A stretch of DNA of 17,464 bases from Bacteroidetes/Chlorobi group bacterium ChocPot_Mid (GCA_003731675.1 RCNQ01000172.1:1-17464); one strand, 5' to 3'. Shown: positions 7,033 to 16,039, counted from the first letter of the stretch. Made by a program: numbers and translations. Notes: generated by a model from the letters alone, not told the origin.

Positions 7033-7314
7033 TCAGTACTCAATTTGTGTATGAAGCCCGATTTCTTCGAGTATTGAACTAACTTTTAGACATTCAGGTA
7101 AGTCACCTTCATAAACACAGGATTTTCCTTTTGTGTGAACTTCCCATGTTTTTTGTTCAGCTTCTTCAAAAGTACATTTTACAGCTTTTATGATTTGTTC
7201 AATCACTTCTTCAAATGTATGCCAATCGTCATTGAATAATATGACTCTTGCAGGAAATGCGATATTTTCAATTTCCTGAACATCAGATTCAATTTGTTCT
7301 AATGTCTCAGCCAT
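7033..7314 (-). CDS. clpS: ClpS, ATP-dependent Clp protease adaptor
   Basis: A 93-residue protein matching ClpS, which binds N-degron substrates (bulky hydrophobic N-termini) and delivers them to the ClpA or ClpC unfoldase with ClpP. The signature ARVILFNDDWHTFEEVI is at 22-38. N28, D29 and H60 fit the N-degron pocket; the N-to-H spacing of 32 equals that of E. coli N34/H66. The GKSCVYEG segment and the ending EEIGLHTQIEY are also family-like, with an acidic N-terminal tail (2-18). Length is close to the family norm. No clear Shine-Dalgarno site precedes ATG 7312-7314. It lies 43 bp after the PD40 gene on the same strand, so it may be the last gene of the potassium-transport line. clpA is not adjacent. 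Confidence 0.93.
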   Translation of the reverse strand: MAETLEQIESDVQEIENIAFPARVILFNDDWHTFEEVIEQIIKAVKCTFEEAEQKTWEVHTKGKSCVYEGDLPECLKVSSILEEIGLHTQIEY

Positions 7315-7357
7315 AGCTTTGAATACTTGATAAAAAATATTTTATTAAAATAATATT

Positions 7358-9274
7358 TTAAATTTCTACTAAAATACTAAATAAAAATTTGCTGTATATT
7401 TTTTTTGAGTTAACATCCTTAATGACGTTATTGTCTATCTCAATATTTAGACCTTTAGCTCCTGTTTGATTTAATAAATAATCCTTCAATCTGTCTGATG
7501 AGTTTTTGGCATAATCTGAAAAGCTACGAATAATAATATTTTTTTTCTTCATTGCCTTTTCGACCATTGAATTGATAGAACGGCGAAAGGGATTTTCTCC
7601 TGCTAAATCATTCATGTCAGGTATCAATAAAAAATATTCGACATATCTTTTATTATTGAAAACGATAAATTTATCCTGAGTATTTTTTGAATGAGCTATC
7701 AAATAGGTTTGCCTGTAGTTATGTGTTTGATTGAATTTATCGAGTGCATTCAGCTCAATTATTAAAGAATCAGAATTCAGCAAAACATTGGAATTATCAG
7801 ATATTTTTGTTAGTATGTTCTGAGGCAATTTTGAAGTCTGTAAAATTTTTTTTTCAAAATCTGAACCGATTTTCATTATAAAATCAGCATGATTAATCAT
7901 TTCAGGCTTGTCAGTCTCAATAGTTAATTCTAATGTCGGAGGTAAAATTTCAATATTATTATCATTTAAATCAAAAGGTTCAAATATTTTTTCATTATTA
8001 GAATCGAATTTCAAATAAGCTGTTTTATTATCTCCTAAAATTGTTCTTTGTTTATCATTTAATTCAACAAAATTAATACTAATACGACTAGCAGAAATTT
8101 CGAATTCTTTAATAAGACTCCTTGTAATATTATCTTTAATAATTTCATCAATGCCCGAACAAAAAACGCTGATAATCAAATTGTGTTCTGTTAAATATTT
8201 CACTCTTTTTACAATTATTTTTGGTGAACTCAAATGTACAGAGTCGGGTTCAATTTTTGTAAGGTCATCCGAGAAATTAAAACCTTTTTTTAAGAATTCA
8301 TCGATATTAAAGAAATAATAATTGAATATCGGAGTAGAGTTGAAAATAATATTTTCTTTAATTTTTATTTCAGGAACCTGAGATGCTATGGAAAAATTAA
8401 TATTTTGCTTTATATTTTCCGTTGGTTGCATTTTCCCATATCGGACAATATAAAGGTCTAAACCACCTTTACCACCTGGGCGATTTGAAGTAAATATTGC
8501 TTTTTGATTTGGCAGAATGGCAAAATCTGATTCATCATAAGCCGTATTGATATATATTAACGGATTCGGAATCTGCCAGACTCCATTTTTTTTTACCGAA
8601 ATGAAAATATCATACCCTCCCTGACCTTCCTGACCATTGGAAGCGAAATAAAGAGTATCGTTGGATGCGAAGTAAGGCGTAATCTCATTGCCTGGGGTAT
8701 TCAAATTTAGCATAGGCATGATTGCACCCCAAGAGCCGTTTTCTTGCCTATAAGCTATCCATAAATCGGTATCATCATATTTTGAATTCAATTGAGTTGA
8801 GAAAACCATCATTTTACCATCTGGTGATACAGTAGGATGAGCCATGAAAATATCATATTTTAAACTATCTACATCAAAAGGTTTCATCCATTGATTTTTT
8901 AACCTGCGCGTTTGAAGAATATTCATTACTGATTTTTTGGGTAATTGCCTGAATGTAGAAATATACGCAATATCCTTAGTCTCGAAAGTAATATAGGACT
9001 GGTTATTTTTGTTTTGGTTAAGTTCACCTTCGAGTAAAGAGATAGTTTTAAAATTAAATTGCTCGTCAGGTTTGGAAACATAGTACTTTGAAAAACCTGA
9101 GATGTTTGAATTAAAAAATAATAAATTTTCGAAGCTGTTCCATGATGGTGCAAATTCATCAGCTGTGGAATTGATGTTGGCTAAATTCAATGGTTCAATC
9201 CAAGTCATTTCCTCTGAAAATAAATAATAATTGAAAAGAATAAAAAGTAATATAAAATATTTTTTTAAATTCAT
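7358..9274 (-). CDS. Secreted PD40 beta-propeller protein with possible degenerate OmpA-like C-terminus
   Basis: A 638-residue exported protein. Residues 1-20 form a signal peptide (MNLKK, then hydrophobic, then LFS/EE). Four PD40/TolB-like blades follow, at about 39-68, 141-175 (HPTVSPDGKMMVFST), 196-227 (GGYDIFIS) and 247-278 (FTSNRPGGKGGLDLYIVR). The part after about 290 is poorly conserved. Two stretches, around LTEHNLIISVFCSG and near the C-terminus around SSDRLKDYLLNQTG, have the rhythm of OmpA-like peptidoglycan-binding domains but lack clear key residues. An envelope-bound role, perhaps like PorE or Pal-associated propellers, is an inference. I place the start at ATG 9272-9274, where the signal peptide begins, with GAGG about 11 bases upstream. 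A longer frame to 9382 would overlap the RCK gene and bury the signal peptide. The start lies 7 bp after the RCK gene stop. Confidence 0.75.
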   Translation of the reverse strand: MNLKKYFILLFILFNYYLFSEEMTWIEPLNLANINSTADEFAPSWNSFENLLFFNSNISGFSKYYVSKPDEQFNFKTISLLEGELNQNKNNQSYITFETKDIAYISTFRQLPKKSVMNILQTRRLKNQWMKPFDVDSLKYDIFMAHPTVSPDGKMMVFSTQLNSKYDDTDLWIAYRQENGSWGAIMPMLNLNTPGNEITPYFASNDTLYFASNGQEGQGGYDIFISVKKNGVWQIPNPLIYINTAYDESDFAILPNQKAIFTSNRPGGKGGLDLYIVRYGKMQPTENIKQNINFSIASQVPEIKIKENIIFNSTPIFNYYFFNIDEFLKKGFNFSDDLTKIEPDSVHLSSPKIIVKRVKYLTEHNLIISVFCSGIDEIIKDNITRSLIKEFEISASRISINFVELNDKQRTILGDNKTAYLKFDSNNEKIFEPFDLNDNNIEILPPTLELTIETDKPEMINHADFIMKIGSDFEKKILQTSKLPQNILTKISDNSNVLLNSDSLIIELNALDKFNQTHNYRQTYLIAHSKNTQDKFIVFNNKRYVEYFLLIPDMNDLAGENPFRRSINSMVEKAMKKKNIIIRSFSDYAKNSSDRLKDYLLNQTGAKGLNIEIDNNVIKDVNSKKIYSKFLFSILVEI

Positions 9275-9281
9275 ATTTTTA

Positions 9282-9968
9282 TTATTCCTCAAGTAAATCT
9301 TTGATATCTTTATCCTGACCAAAAAGCACAAGTATGTCTCCATCAAGTATAATTTCATCAGGTTTTGGGACACCAATGACAATATATTTTTCTGCTTTTT
9401 TGGATTTAAATATTTTCTTTTCTGTATTTTTTCTTTTAATTGTCACAAGATTTAATTTGTAATCGCTTCTTAAATTAGTGTCAATTAGTGTTTTACCGAT
9501 AAACATTTTTGGTGCTGCAATCTCATAAACACCAAAGTCACTGCTAAGTTTGAAGGATTCAATCAGACCTGGCATCATCAATCGATTTTTCAGTTGCTCG
9601 GCAGCATCTGCTTCAGGAACAAGAATTTCATGAACATCCATAAGATTCAAAATTCTTTCATGAACTTTTGATGTCCTCCGATTATATATTTTTTTAATTC
9701 CCAAGTCCTGCAAATGAGCTGTCGTTAGTAAAGAACCTTCGAAATCTCCTCCGATAGCAACAATAACAGCATCCATTTCATCAAGACCAAGTGAAGCCAA
9801 AGTCCTTTTGTCTGTCGAATCCATACAAATAGCAGTGGTTACTTTATTTGATATATCATCAATTTTATCCTGATGATTGTCAATCACAAGAACTTCTGCT
9901 CCTGCCTTGCTAAGAGAGATAGCAAGATTATATCCAAAATATCCCAAGCCGATAACACAATATTTCAT
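9282..9968 (-). CDS. KtrA/TrkA-type RCK regulator of potassium uptake
   Basis: A 228-residue cytosolic gating subunit for the TrkH-like transporter encoded just upstream; it should bind nucleotide (ATP/ADP or NAD(H)) and assemble as a ring below the membrane subunit. The RCK-N Rossmann fold starts with VIGLGYFG (G7-x-G9-x-x-G12), with an acidic D30 at the end of strand 2 (LVIDNHQDK). The stretch AICMDSTDKRTL and the strand AVIVAIGGDFEGS are typical. An RCK-C (TrkA-C) domain occupies about 145-228, ending in GDILVLFGQDKDI. A single RCK unit of this length matches KtrA more than the double-length E. coli TrkA. Start ATG 9966-9968 has no visible Shine-Dalgarno site. The gap to the trkH-like gene is 53 bp. 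Confidence 0.92.
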   Translation of the reverse strand: MKYCVIGLGYFGYNLAISLSKAGAEVLVIDNHQDKIDDISNKVTTAICMDSTDKRTLASLGLDEMDAVIVAIGGDFEGSLLTTAHLQDLGIKKIYNRRTSKVHERILNLMDVHEILVPEADAAEQLKNRLMMPGLIESFKLSSDFGVYEIAAPKMFIGKTLIDTNLRSDYKLNLVTIKRKNTEKKIFKSKKAEKYIVIGVPKPDEIILDGDILVLFGQDKDIKDLLEE

Positions 9969-10021
9969 TTTTTTTATATTTAAAATTAAACTTAAATAAT
10001 TTACAAATTAATCAAAAATTC

Positions 10022-11794
10022 TCAACCAATCATTATGTCTGTTTTTGGATAAGAATAGTGTAATTCCGATTTATTCCTTACAAATGCCATGAAAAAAGTC
10101 AATACTCCAATTCTACCAACAAACATTAAAATGATAATTACTGCTTTCCCACCTGTTCCCAAAAAGCTTGTTAAATTTCTTGATAATCCGACTGTACCTA
10201 ATGCAGATGTTGCCTCGAAAATCAAATCCAAAGGTTGTTTCGTTGGTTCAATCCAGACTAATACAAAAACTCCCATTCCAAGAAATATCAATGAGCTTAA
10301 AATCACTAAGAAGGCTTTTTTTATGCTATCAGAATCAATTTCTCTGTGAAACAATTCCACTTTTTCTTTACCTCTCATTAGATTAAATAGTGAAAGAAAT
10401 GCGGCGCTGATTGTTGTTGTTTTAATACCACCACCGGTCGAACCTGGCGATGCACCAATCCACATTAATGGTAACAGAACAATTATGGTTACATTTGTGA
10501 GCAAATCAATTGGGACAGTATTAAATCCTGCTGTCCTTGCAGTAACAGAAAGAAAGAATGAATGAAATATTTTCTCAAAAAAACCCATTGAACTATTAAA
10601 TGAATATGGTTCAGCAAAAAACACAAATAATGCTCCCGAGAAAATTAATATTAGAGTCGAGCTTAATACTATTTTTGTTGATATAGTTAATCTATACTTA
10701 AGTTTTTGAAGATTATTTTTTCTATTCCGCAATTGGAATAAATTAGAAAGCACTGAAAATCCCAATCCTCCTAATACAATTAATATCATAATTATTGTAT
10801 AGAATGAATAATTATTCAAAAGAGTATCATCCATTAAACCTGCTGAATAAATTGAAAACCCTGCATTACAAAATGCAGAAACAGAATGAAAAATGCTTGA
10901 AAAAAGTAAATTCCATTTTATTTCAATCAAAGAGCCACCCATTGATAAGTATAGAATTAATGCAGCCAATGACTCTATTAAAAACGTGAATAAAAGAATT
11001 TTCAAAATAATATTTCTAACTTCTGCCAGACTTTCCTGACTGAGCAAATCTTTCATCATTATTTTGATTTTGAAGCTTGTCCCTCCCGATAAATACATAG
11101 CAAAGAAAGTTGTCAGCGTCATTACACCCAGTCCACCTGTCTGAATCAGAAATAAAATAACTAATTGTCCAATGAAAGTAAAATCTTTAGCTGTATCCAA
11201 AACTATTAACCCTGTAACGCATACCGCACTTGTAGATGTAAATAAGGAATCAATTAGACTTATACTTTTCCCAGTTGGAGTTGAATTTGGCAATAGGAGT
11301 AATATTGTTCCTAATATAATAATGAACAGAAAACTTAATGCAAATATTGCACCCGGATGTAATTTGATTTTATCTAATAAATAACTATACCTTAGTAACT
11401 TGATGAAGAATGTTATAATTATAAGTAAATGCAGAATACCTGTATAAATTAATGTAACCTGAATATTATTTAAACTGGGATTTATTCCCCAGATAACATT
11501 CATAATTGTTCCAGTAAATGACATGTCAAGAGAAAGTAGAACTACTATAATAAATTCAAAAATGTGATTTTTAAAATAATTTTTTACATGAAGATTAATT
11601 ATAAACCTGATAATTTCCTGTAATAAAAAAGTAATAATGATGAAATTAATTGTGGATTTAATTAAAACAATTTGTGATGGATTAAGTTTGTAACCAAGAA
11701 TAATCAGAAAGAGTGACAATGTGATTATTCCGATAACAGCGATATAAATATCGAACCAAAATTTTATTCTATCTCTTTTAACTTTTGTTATCAT
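10022..11794 (-). CDS. TrkH/KtrB-type potassium transporter membrane subunit, long form
   Basis: A 590-residue polytopic inner-membrane protein for K+ (or Na+-coupled K+) uptake. The core begins near residue 145 and has the four P-loop filters of the family: STSAVCVTGL (187-196), SAFCNAGF (306-313), TARTAGFNT (418-426) and SALGTVGL (530-537). The conserved SPGSTGGGIKTT is at 449-460. Each filter keeps its Gly (G195, G312, G423, G536), as K+ selectivity requires. The first 140 residues add about four hydrophobic helices not found in KtrB of about 450 residues; related bacteria often have such long forms. Start is ATG 11792-11794, without a good ribosome-binding site, 18 bp after the CHAD gene. 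Its RCK partner follows. I leave the symbol open because trkH, ktrB and ntpJ cannot be separated by eye. Confidence 0.93.
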   Translation of the reverse strand: MITKVKRDRIKFWFDIYIAVIGIITLSLFLIILGYKLNPSQIVLIKSTINFIIITFLLQEIIRFIINLHVKNYFKNHIFEFIIVVLLSLDMSFTGTIMNVIWGINPSLNNIQVTLIYTGILHLLIIITFFIKLLRYSYLLDKIKLHPGAIFALSFLFIIILGTILLLLPNSTPTGKSISLIDSLFTSTSAVCVTGLIVLDTAKDFTFIGQLVILFLIQTGGLGVMTLTTFFAMYLSGGTSFKIKIMMKDLLSQESLAEVRNIILKILLFTFLIESLAALILYLSMGGSLIEIKWNLLFSSIFHSVSAFCNAGFSIYSAGLMDDTLLNNYSFYTIIMILIVLGGLGFSVLSNLFQLRNRKNNLQKLKYRLTISTKIVLSSTLILIFSGALFVFFAEPYSFNSSMGFFEKIFHSFFLSVTARTAGFNTVPIDLLTNVTIIVLLPLMWIGASPGSTGGGIKTTTISAAFLSLFNLMRGKEKVELFHREIDSDSIKKAFLVILSSLIFLGMGVFVLVWIEPTKQPLDLIFEATSALGTVGLSRNLTSFLGTGGKAVIIILMFVGRIGVLTFFMAFVRNKSELHYSYPKTDIMIG

Positions 11795-11812
11795 TTTTTA
11801 TGCAAATGTAGT

Positions 11813-12700
11813 TTAAATCAAATATTCAGGTTTCCAAAAAGAATAAAATTTTTCAAAATTTGAATAGAAATCATCTATTTGCTTTTCTCTTTCAATAATC
11901 AGTTCTTTTTCAACAGGTTTGAACATTTCCTTTGAGACTACATTCTGAAACTCAGCGTATGTGTATAAATCTCTAATAAAAATTGTAAGGTCCTGAATAT
12001 TACCCATGACTGTTTGAAATTCATTCATTTTAAAATATAAATCATTTTCAGGTGAAATCATTTCTTCGGGGGATTTTTCCTGTATAATCGGTTTTATGAT
12101 TTCCATTGAATATCTAAATTTTTTAAAATTCAGTCGAACTTTATGTATGCTTTTAACATCTGCTCTGTTCGATTGGTTGAATTTTGTTACAACCATATTA
12201 TATCTTTGATATGCGTAATCTTGTGGTCTTAGAACAATATTTTGATTTTCTTTGTAAAATTTATCAAGTTCAAGTTTTAATTTTAAAATAAGTTTGTTAA
12301 AACTGACTATATCAAATTCCCTTATTTGTTGTTGGATTATTGAAATCAACCCTTCTTCCTTTTCTAAAAGATAATGATAAAACTTGTAAAGTACAGGATA
12401 AGTATAAACCAATGTCTGAACTTTCAATAGTTGAACCTGAACATCTCTTAAAGGATTAAAAATTTTAAGCTGGTCTTTAAGCAAAGGGACAATCAAAAGG
12501 GTTGTTTCTGAGTTACTAATGGTTTTTAACATAGATAACAGTGTTAAAAATCTACGGATGCGAACCCTGATATCGTGAACAGCTAACTCACAAAATTTTT
12601 CATTGCAATCGTTGAATTTTAAAATATAATTTTCTAAGTTCAGGTCAATTGAACTTTGTAATAACCCGAGATAATCAATATTTGAATTTTTTGATTCCAT
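11813..12700 (-). CDS. CHAD-domain protein
   Basis: A 295-residue all-helical protein of the CHAD family, known in other bacteria to bind inorganic polyphosphate. Family motifs are present in order: HDIRVRIRRF with a conserved His and spaced Arg residues (about 41-50), NPLRDVQVQ, then in the second half IHKVRLNFKKFRYSME and FQTVMGNIQDL. No CYTH domain, signal peptide or membrane segment is present. I start at ATG 12698-12700; a TTG three codons further out is open but has no better ribosome-binding site. It heads the minus-strand line with trkH and ktrA genes, 18 bp from the former. That placement hints that polyphosphate or another polyanion is linked to cation transport; this is inference from context. 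Confidence 0.85.
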   Translation of the reverse strand: MESKNSNIDYLGLLQSSIDLNLENYILKFNDCNEKFCELAVHDIRVRIRRFLTLLSMLKTISNSETTLLIVPLLKDQLKIFNPLRDVQVQLLKVQTLVYTYPVLYKFYHYLLEKEEGLISIIQQQIREFDIVSFNKLILKLKLELDKFYKENQNIVLRPQDYAYQRYNMVVTKFNQSNRADVKSIHKVRLNFKKFRYSMEIIKPIIQEKSPEEMISPENDLYFKMNEFQTVMGNIQDLTIFIRDLYTYAEFQNVVSKEMFKPVEKELIIEREKQIDDFYSNFEKFYSFWKPEYLI

Positions 12701-12867
12701 ATCTCGCAAAATTACAAAATATAATGATATTATTTAATTAATAATACAATATCTATTACATAATTCAATGATTTATATAAATATAACCAATTATTAACAA
12801 AAAAGTATAGTTGATTCTTTTTATTATTTTATTAATGTTATCGTTTTATTCTTAATTTTGTAAGTTT

Positions 12868-12875
12868 TATATTTG
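12868..12875 (+). promoter_or_regulatory. Possible Bacteroidetes-style -7 box before the CASTOR-type channel gene
   Basis: TATATTTG fits the TAnnTTTG -7 element known from Bacteroidetes and ends 20 bases before ATG 12896. A convincing -33 TTTG at the right spacing is not seen; T-rich sequence lies there instead. The 195-bp region 12701-12895 must hold promoters for both divergent operons. It is extremely AT-rich, so a chance match is likely. Confidence 0.25.
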
Positions 12876-12895
12876 ATAATGTAATAATGATTTAG

Positions 12896-14800
12896 ATGAG
12901 TAAAAATAAACCGAGAATATGGGAAAGAATAAGGTATTCGTTTGACAATACTCTATCAGCTGGAGCTATGGGGTTGATAGGTTGGCTCGCCCTAATTACT
13001 TTTTTATGCGCCATATTTGCCGGTTTACTAATATCTTACGGAGATATTACTCAAAATGACAACTCACAATATACTTTTATTGAAGCTGTATGGCAGGCAA
13101 TGACAAGGATGCTGGACCCTGGAAATTTTGGGGGTGATACTGGCTGGACATTCAGAATAATAATGCTTTTTGTTACGATTTCCGGTGTTTTGTTACTCAG
13201 TGTTCTTATAGGTATTGTTTCAACTGCTTTTAAAAATAAGATTGATGACTTAAGAAAAGGTCACACTAAAGTACTGGAAAAAAATCATACTCTAATTATC
13301 CGATGGTCACCAAAAATATTTACTATCATATCCGAAATAATCACTGCCAATGAGAACTACAAAGGATTGAGCATTGTCGTTCTTGGTGATAAAGACCGTA
13401 TGGAGATGGAATATGAGATTCGCTCCAAAATAACTGACTTCAAGACAACTAAAGTTATTTGCAGAACAGGTAAGCCATTGGATTTGACAGATATAGAAAA
13501 AGCGAACCCACATGAAGCACGTTCCATAATCATTATTTCGCCTGAAGGAACAAATCCTGATACTCATGTGATTAAGTCAGTTTTGGCATTGACAAATAAT
13601 CCTAACAGGAAACCTGAGCCATACCATATTGTCGCAGAAATAAAGGATGAGGCAAACATAGAAGCGGCAAAAGTTGTAGGAAAAGATGAAGTAACTTATG
13701 TTTTATCTTTCGATGTGGTTGCAAAGGTAACGGCACAAACATGCCGACAATCAGGTCTAAGTGTTGTTTACGAAGAATTGCTTGATTTTGACGGAGACGA
13801 GATTTATTTCCAGGAAGAACCTAAGTTATGGGGCAAGACATTTTATGATGCATTATTTTCTTATGAGGATTCAGCCGTTATCGGTTTGCAATATGAAGAC
13901 GGAAGTGTAACTGTAAATCCACCAATGAATACTTTAATAAAACAAGGTGATAAAATAATTGCTATTTCTGAAGATGATGATACTGTTATTTTAAACGAGA
14001 AACAAAGTTTCCAGATTAGAAAAGAATACATAACAAATAAAACCACTACTCCAAAGCAGGTTGAAAAAACTCTATTCCTTGGTTGGAATAATAAAGGAGG
14101 GAGAATTGTCAGAGAACTGGATAATTATGTTGCACCTGGTTCGGAAATTTTAATTTTAGCAGAGTATGATAATATTGAAGATGAGATAAATCAATTAAGT
14201 TCTTTTTTACAGAACCACACAATTAAGTTTAAATATTCAAATATTACTTTGCGTTCAGAACTTGATAAAAATTGTGTCCATGAGTATGACCATATAATAA
14301 TTTTGAGTTATACTAGGGGCATGGATGTTCAGGAAGCTGATGCACAGACTTTGATTTGTCTTTTACATTTAAGAAATATTGCCGATAAGTACAACAAGCA
14401 TTTGAATATAGTTAGTGAAATGCTGGATGTTAGGAATCAGGCATTAGCAGAAGTTGCCCGGGCAGATGATTTTATTGTTAGTGATAAATTGATAAGTCTT
14501 ATGCTTGCTCAGCTATCAGAAAATAAATATCTTAAATATGTATTTGATGATTTCTTCGATGCTGAAGGTTCGGAGATATATCTTAAACCAATTCACGATT
14601 ATGTGAAAGCCGGTGTTGAAATGGATTTTTATACAGTACTTGAATCAGCGGCACAAAAAGGTGATGTGGCAATTGGTTACAGAATAAATGAGTATGCTTA
14701 CAATACGAACGAATTTTATGGCATAAGAGTTAATCCTAAAAAATCTGATAAAATCATTTTCAAACCTGAAGATAAAATAATAGTATTAGCTGAGGACTGA
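12896..14800 (+). CDS. CASTOR/POLLUX-type ion channel with two RCK-like domains
   Basis: A 634-residue bacterial member of the CASTOR/POLLUX/SYM8 family, whose plant members are nuclear-envelope cation channels of root symbiosis. TM1 is at about 25-47, a pore-loop region AVWQAMTRMLDPGNFGGDTG at 64-83, and TM2 at about 86-110. The family signature follows: STAFKNKIDDLRKGHTKVLE (109-128) leading into the first cytosolic Rossmann-like domain, IVVLGDKDRMEME (160-172). The conserved ANPHEARSIIIISPEG is at 203-218. A second RCK-like domain starts near 392 with LFLGWNNKGGRIVREL. There is no GYGD filter, as usual in this family. A two-TM protein should assemble as a tetramer; transported ion and ligand are unknown. 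The stop lies 6 bp before hemA. Confidence 0.88.
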   Translation: MSKNKPRIWERIRYSFDNTLSAGAMGLIGWLALITFLCAIFAGLLISYGDITQNDNSQYTFIEAVWQAMTRMLDPGNFGGDTGWTFRIIMLFVTISGVLLLSVLIGIVSTAFKNKIDDLRKGHTKVLEKNHTLIIRWSPKIFTIISEIITANENYKGLSIVVLGDKDRMEMEYEIRSKITDFKTTKVICRTGKPLDLTDIEKANPHEARSIIIISPEGTNPDTHVIKSVLALTNNPNRKPEPYHIVAEIKDEANIEAAKVVGKDEVTYVLSFDVVAKVTAQTCRQSGLSVVYEELLDFDGDEIYFQEEPKLWGKTFYDALFSYEDSAVIGLQYEDGSVTVNPPMNTLIKQGDKIIAISEDDDTVILNEKQSFQIRKEYITNKTTTPKQVEKTLFLGWNNKGGRIVRELDNYVAPGSEILILAEYDNIEDEINQLSSFLQNHTIKFKYSNITLRSELDKNCVHEYDHIIILSYTRGMDVQEADAQTLICLLHLRNIADKYNKHLNIVSEMLDVRNQALAEVARADDFIVSDKLISLMLAQLSENKYLKYVFDDFFDAEGSEIYLKPIHDYVKAGVEMDFYTVLESAAQKGDVAIGYRINEYAYNTNEFYGIRVNPKKSDKIIFKPEDKIIVLAED

Positions 14801-14806
14801 GTTTAA

Positions 14807-16039
14807 ATGGAATCAATAAATACCAGACTTGCATTAATTGGCATCAATCATAAATCGAGTAAAATCGCTGAGCGTGAACATTTATTACTGAATAGCAAAG
14901 AAGAATCAGAATTTGCTGAAAAGCTTTTTTCTTTAAATGAAGTTGAAGGTGTAATGATATTATCTACTTGCAACAGACTTGAGTTTTACTTTTCACTGAA
15001 AAATGAAATTGACCCATTTGATTTAATCGAAAGGATATATTTTGAGAAAAATATTGATATTTCAGATTATGAGCATATATTTTATACATTTAGAGAAATT
15101 GAAGTAACACGACATATTTTCAGGGTTATATCTGGTTTGGATTCTTTAGTCCTTGGTGAGTTCCAAATCCAAGGTCAGGTCAGAGAAGCATACAGTAAAG
15201 CCTGTAAGCTTAAAGTTGTTGATAAGATGCTGCATAAGTTACTTCACGCCGCATTCAGAACAGGTAAAAGGGTAAGGTCGGAAACAAGCATAGCCGAGGG
15301 AAGACGTTCTGTCAGTGGTATGGCGGCTCAGCTGATGATTGATAACCTTCAGAAAAGTGATACGATATGTATCATAGGAGTTAATGAAAACACAACTATT
15401 ATGGCTGAGAAATTAACTTATGCGGGTTTTTCAAGTTTCTTATTTGTTAATAGGACAAAATATAAAGCGGAGATATTGGCTGAGCAATTTGGCGGACAAG
15501 CTAAAGGGCTTGATGACCTGAAGTCAGCATTAGAAAACTCAAATGCTGTTTTCTCATCTACTGGTGCAAGTGAATATATAATTAGTAGCAAATTAATTAA
15601 AGAATTATCTCAGGAAAGCAAATGTCCGTCGTTGATGATTGATATGGCAGTTCCCAGAGATATTGAAAATTCATATATTCCAGAAAATCTGAAACTCTAT
15701 GACATTGACGATTTAAGGTTATATCTTGAAGAACAAAAAAGAAATCAGTTAGAAGCTTTACCCGAAGCAGAAAAAATTGTTGAAGATGAAGTAAAAGTGT
15801 TTCAGGCATGGTCAGAAACAAGAACAAATACAATTTTAGAACCATATTCAGAAAAGTTTGAATTAATCAGACAACAACTCATCGAAGAGTACAGGACACA
15901 ATTTTCGGAAAAAAATATTGAAAAAGTTGATAAACTAACACGTTCATTGATTCACAGGATGCAATCAACATTTGTCAGGGCTTTACTCAGGACTAATCAG
16001 GAACTTAAGGTGTTTTTACAGCACAGAGATTCTATGTAA
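14807..16039 (+). CDS. hemA: Glutamyl-tRNA reductase
   Basis: A 410-residue HemA. It reduces Glu-tRNA(Glu) with NADPH to glutamate-1-semialdehyde, the first committed step of C5 tetrapyrrole synthesis. The catalytic Cys is C55 in ILSTCNRLEFY. The signature GLDSLVLGEFQIQGQVREAY is at 110-129, and RTGKRVRSETSIAEGRRSVS at 151-170. The NADPH domain starts at about 186 and keeps VNRT (214-217) and STGA (251-254). Its glycine loop reads G191-V-N-E-N-T where GAGExx is usual, so the second Gly is Asn. The C-terminal dimerisation helices are present and length is normal. GAGGA at 14792-14796, inside the end of the channel gene, serves as ribosome-binding site; the 6-bp spacing suggests coupled translation. 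hemC is not next to it. Confidence 0.95.
   Translation: MESINTRLALIGINHKSSKIAEREHLLLNSKEESEFAEKLFSLNEVEGVMILSTCNRLEFYFSLKNEIDPFDLIERIYFEKNIDISDYEHIFYTFREIEVTRHIFRVISGLDSLVLGEFQIQGQVREAYSKACKLKVVDKMLHKLLHAAFRTGKRVRSETSIAEGRRSVSGMAAQLMIDNLQKSDTICIIGVNENTTIMAEKLTYAGFSSFLFVNRTKYKAEILAEQFGGQAKGLDDLKSALENSNAVFSSTGASEYIISSKLIKELSQESKCPSLMIDMAVPRDIENSYIPENLKLYDIDDLRLYLEEQKRNQLEALPEAEKIVEDEVKVFQAWSETRTNTILEPYSEKFELIRQQLIEEYRTQFSEKNIEKVDKLTRSLIHRMQSTFVRALLRTNQELKVFLQHRDSM

Noticed and set aside
9275..9382. Longer N-terminus for the PD40 protein
   Set aside because: It would overlap the RCK gene by about 100 bp and place 36 residues before a good signal peptide; ATG 9274 has a GAGG site upstream.
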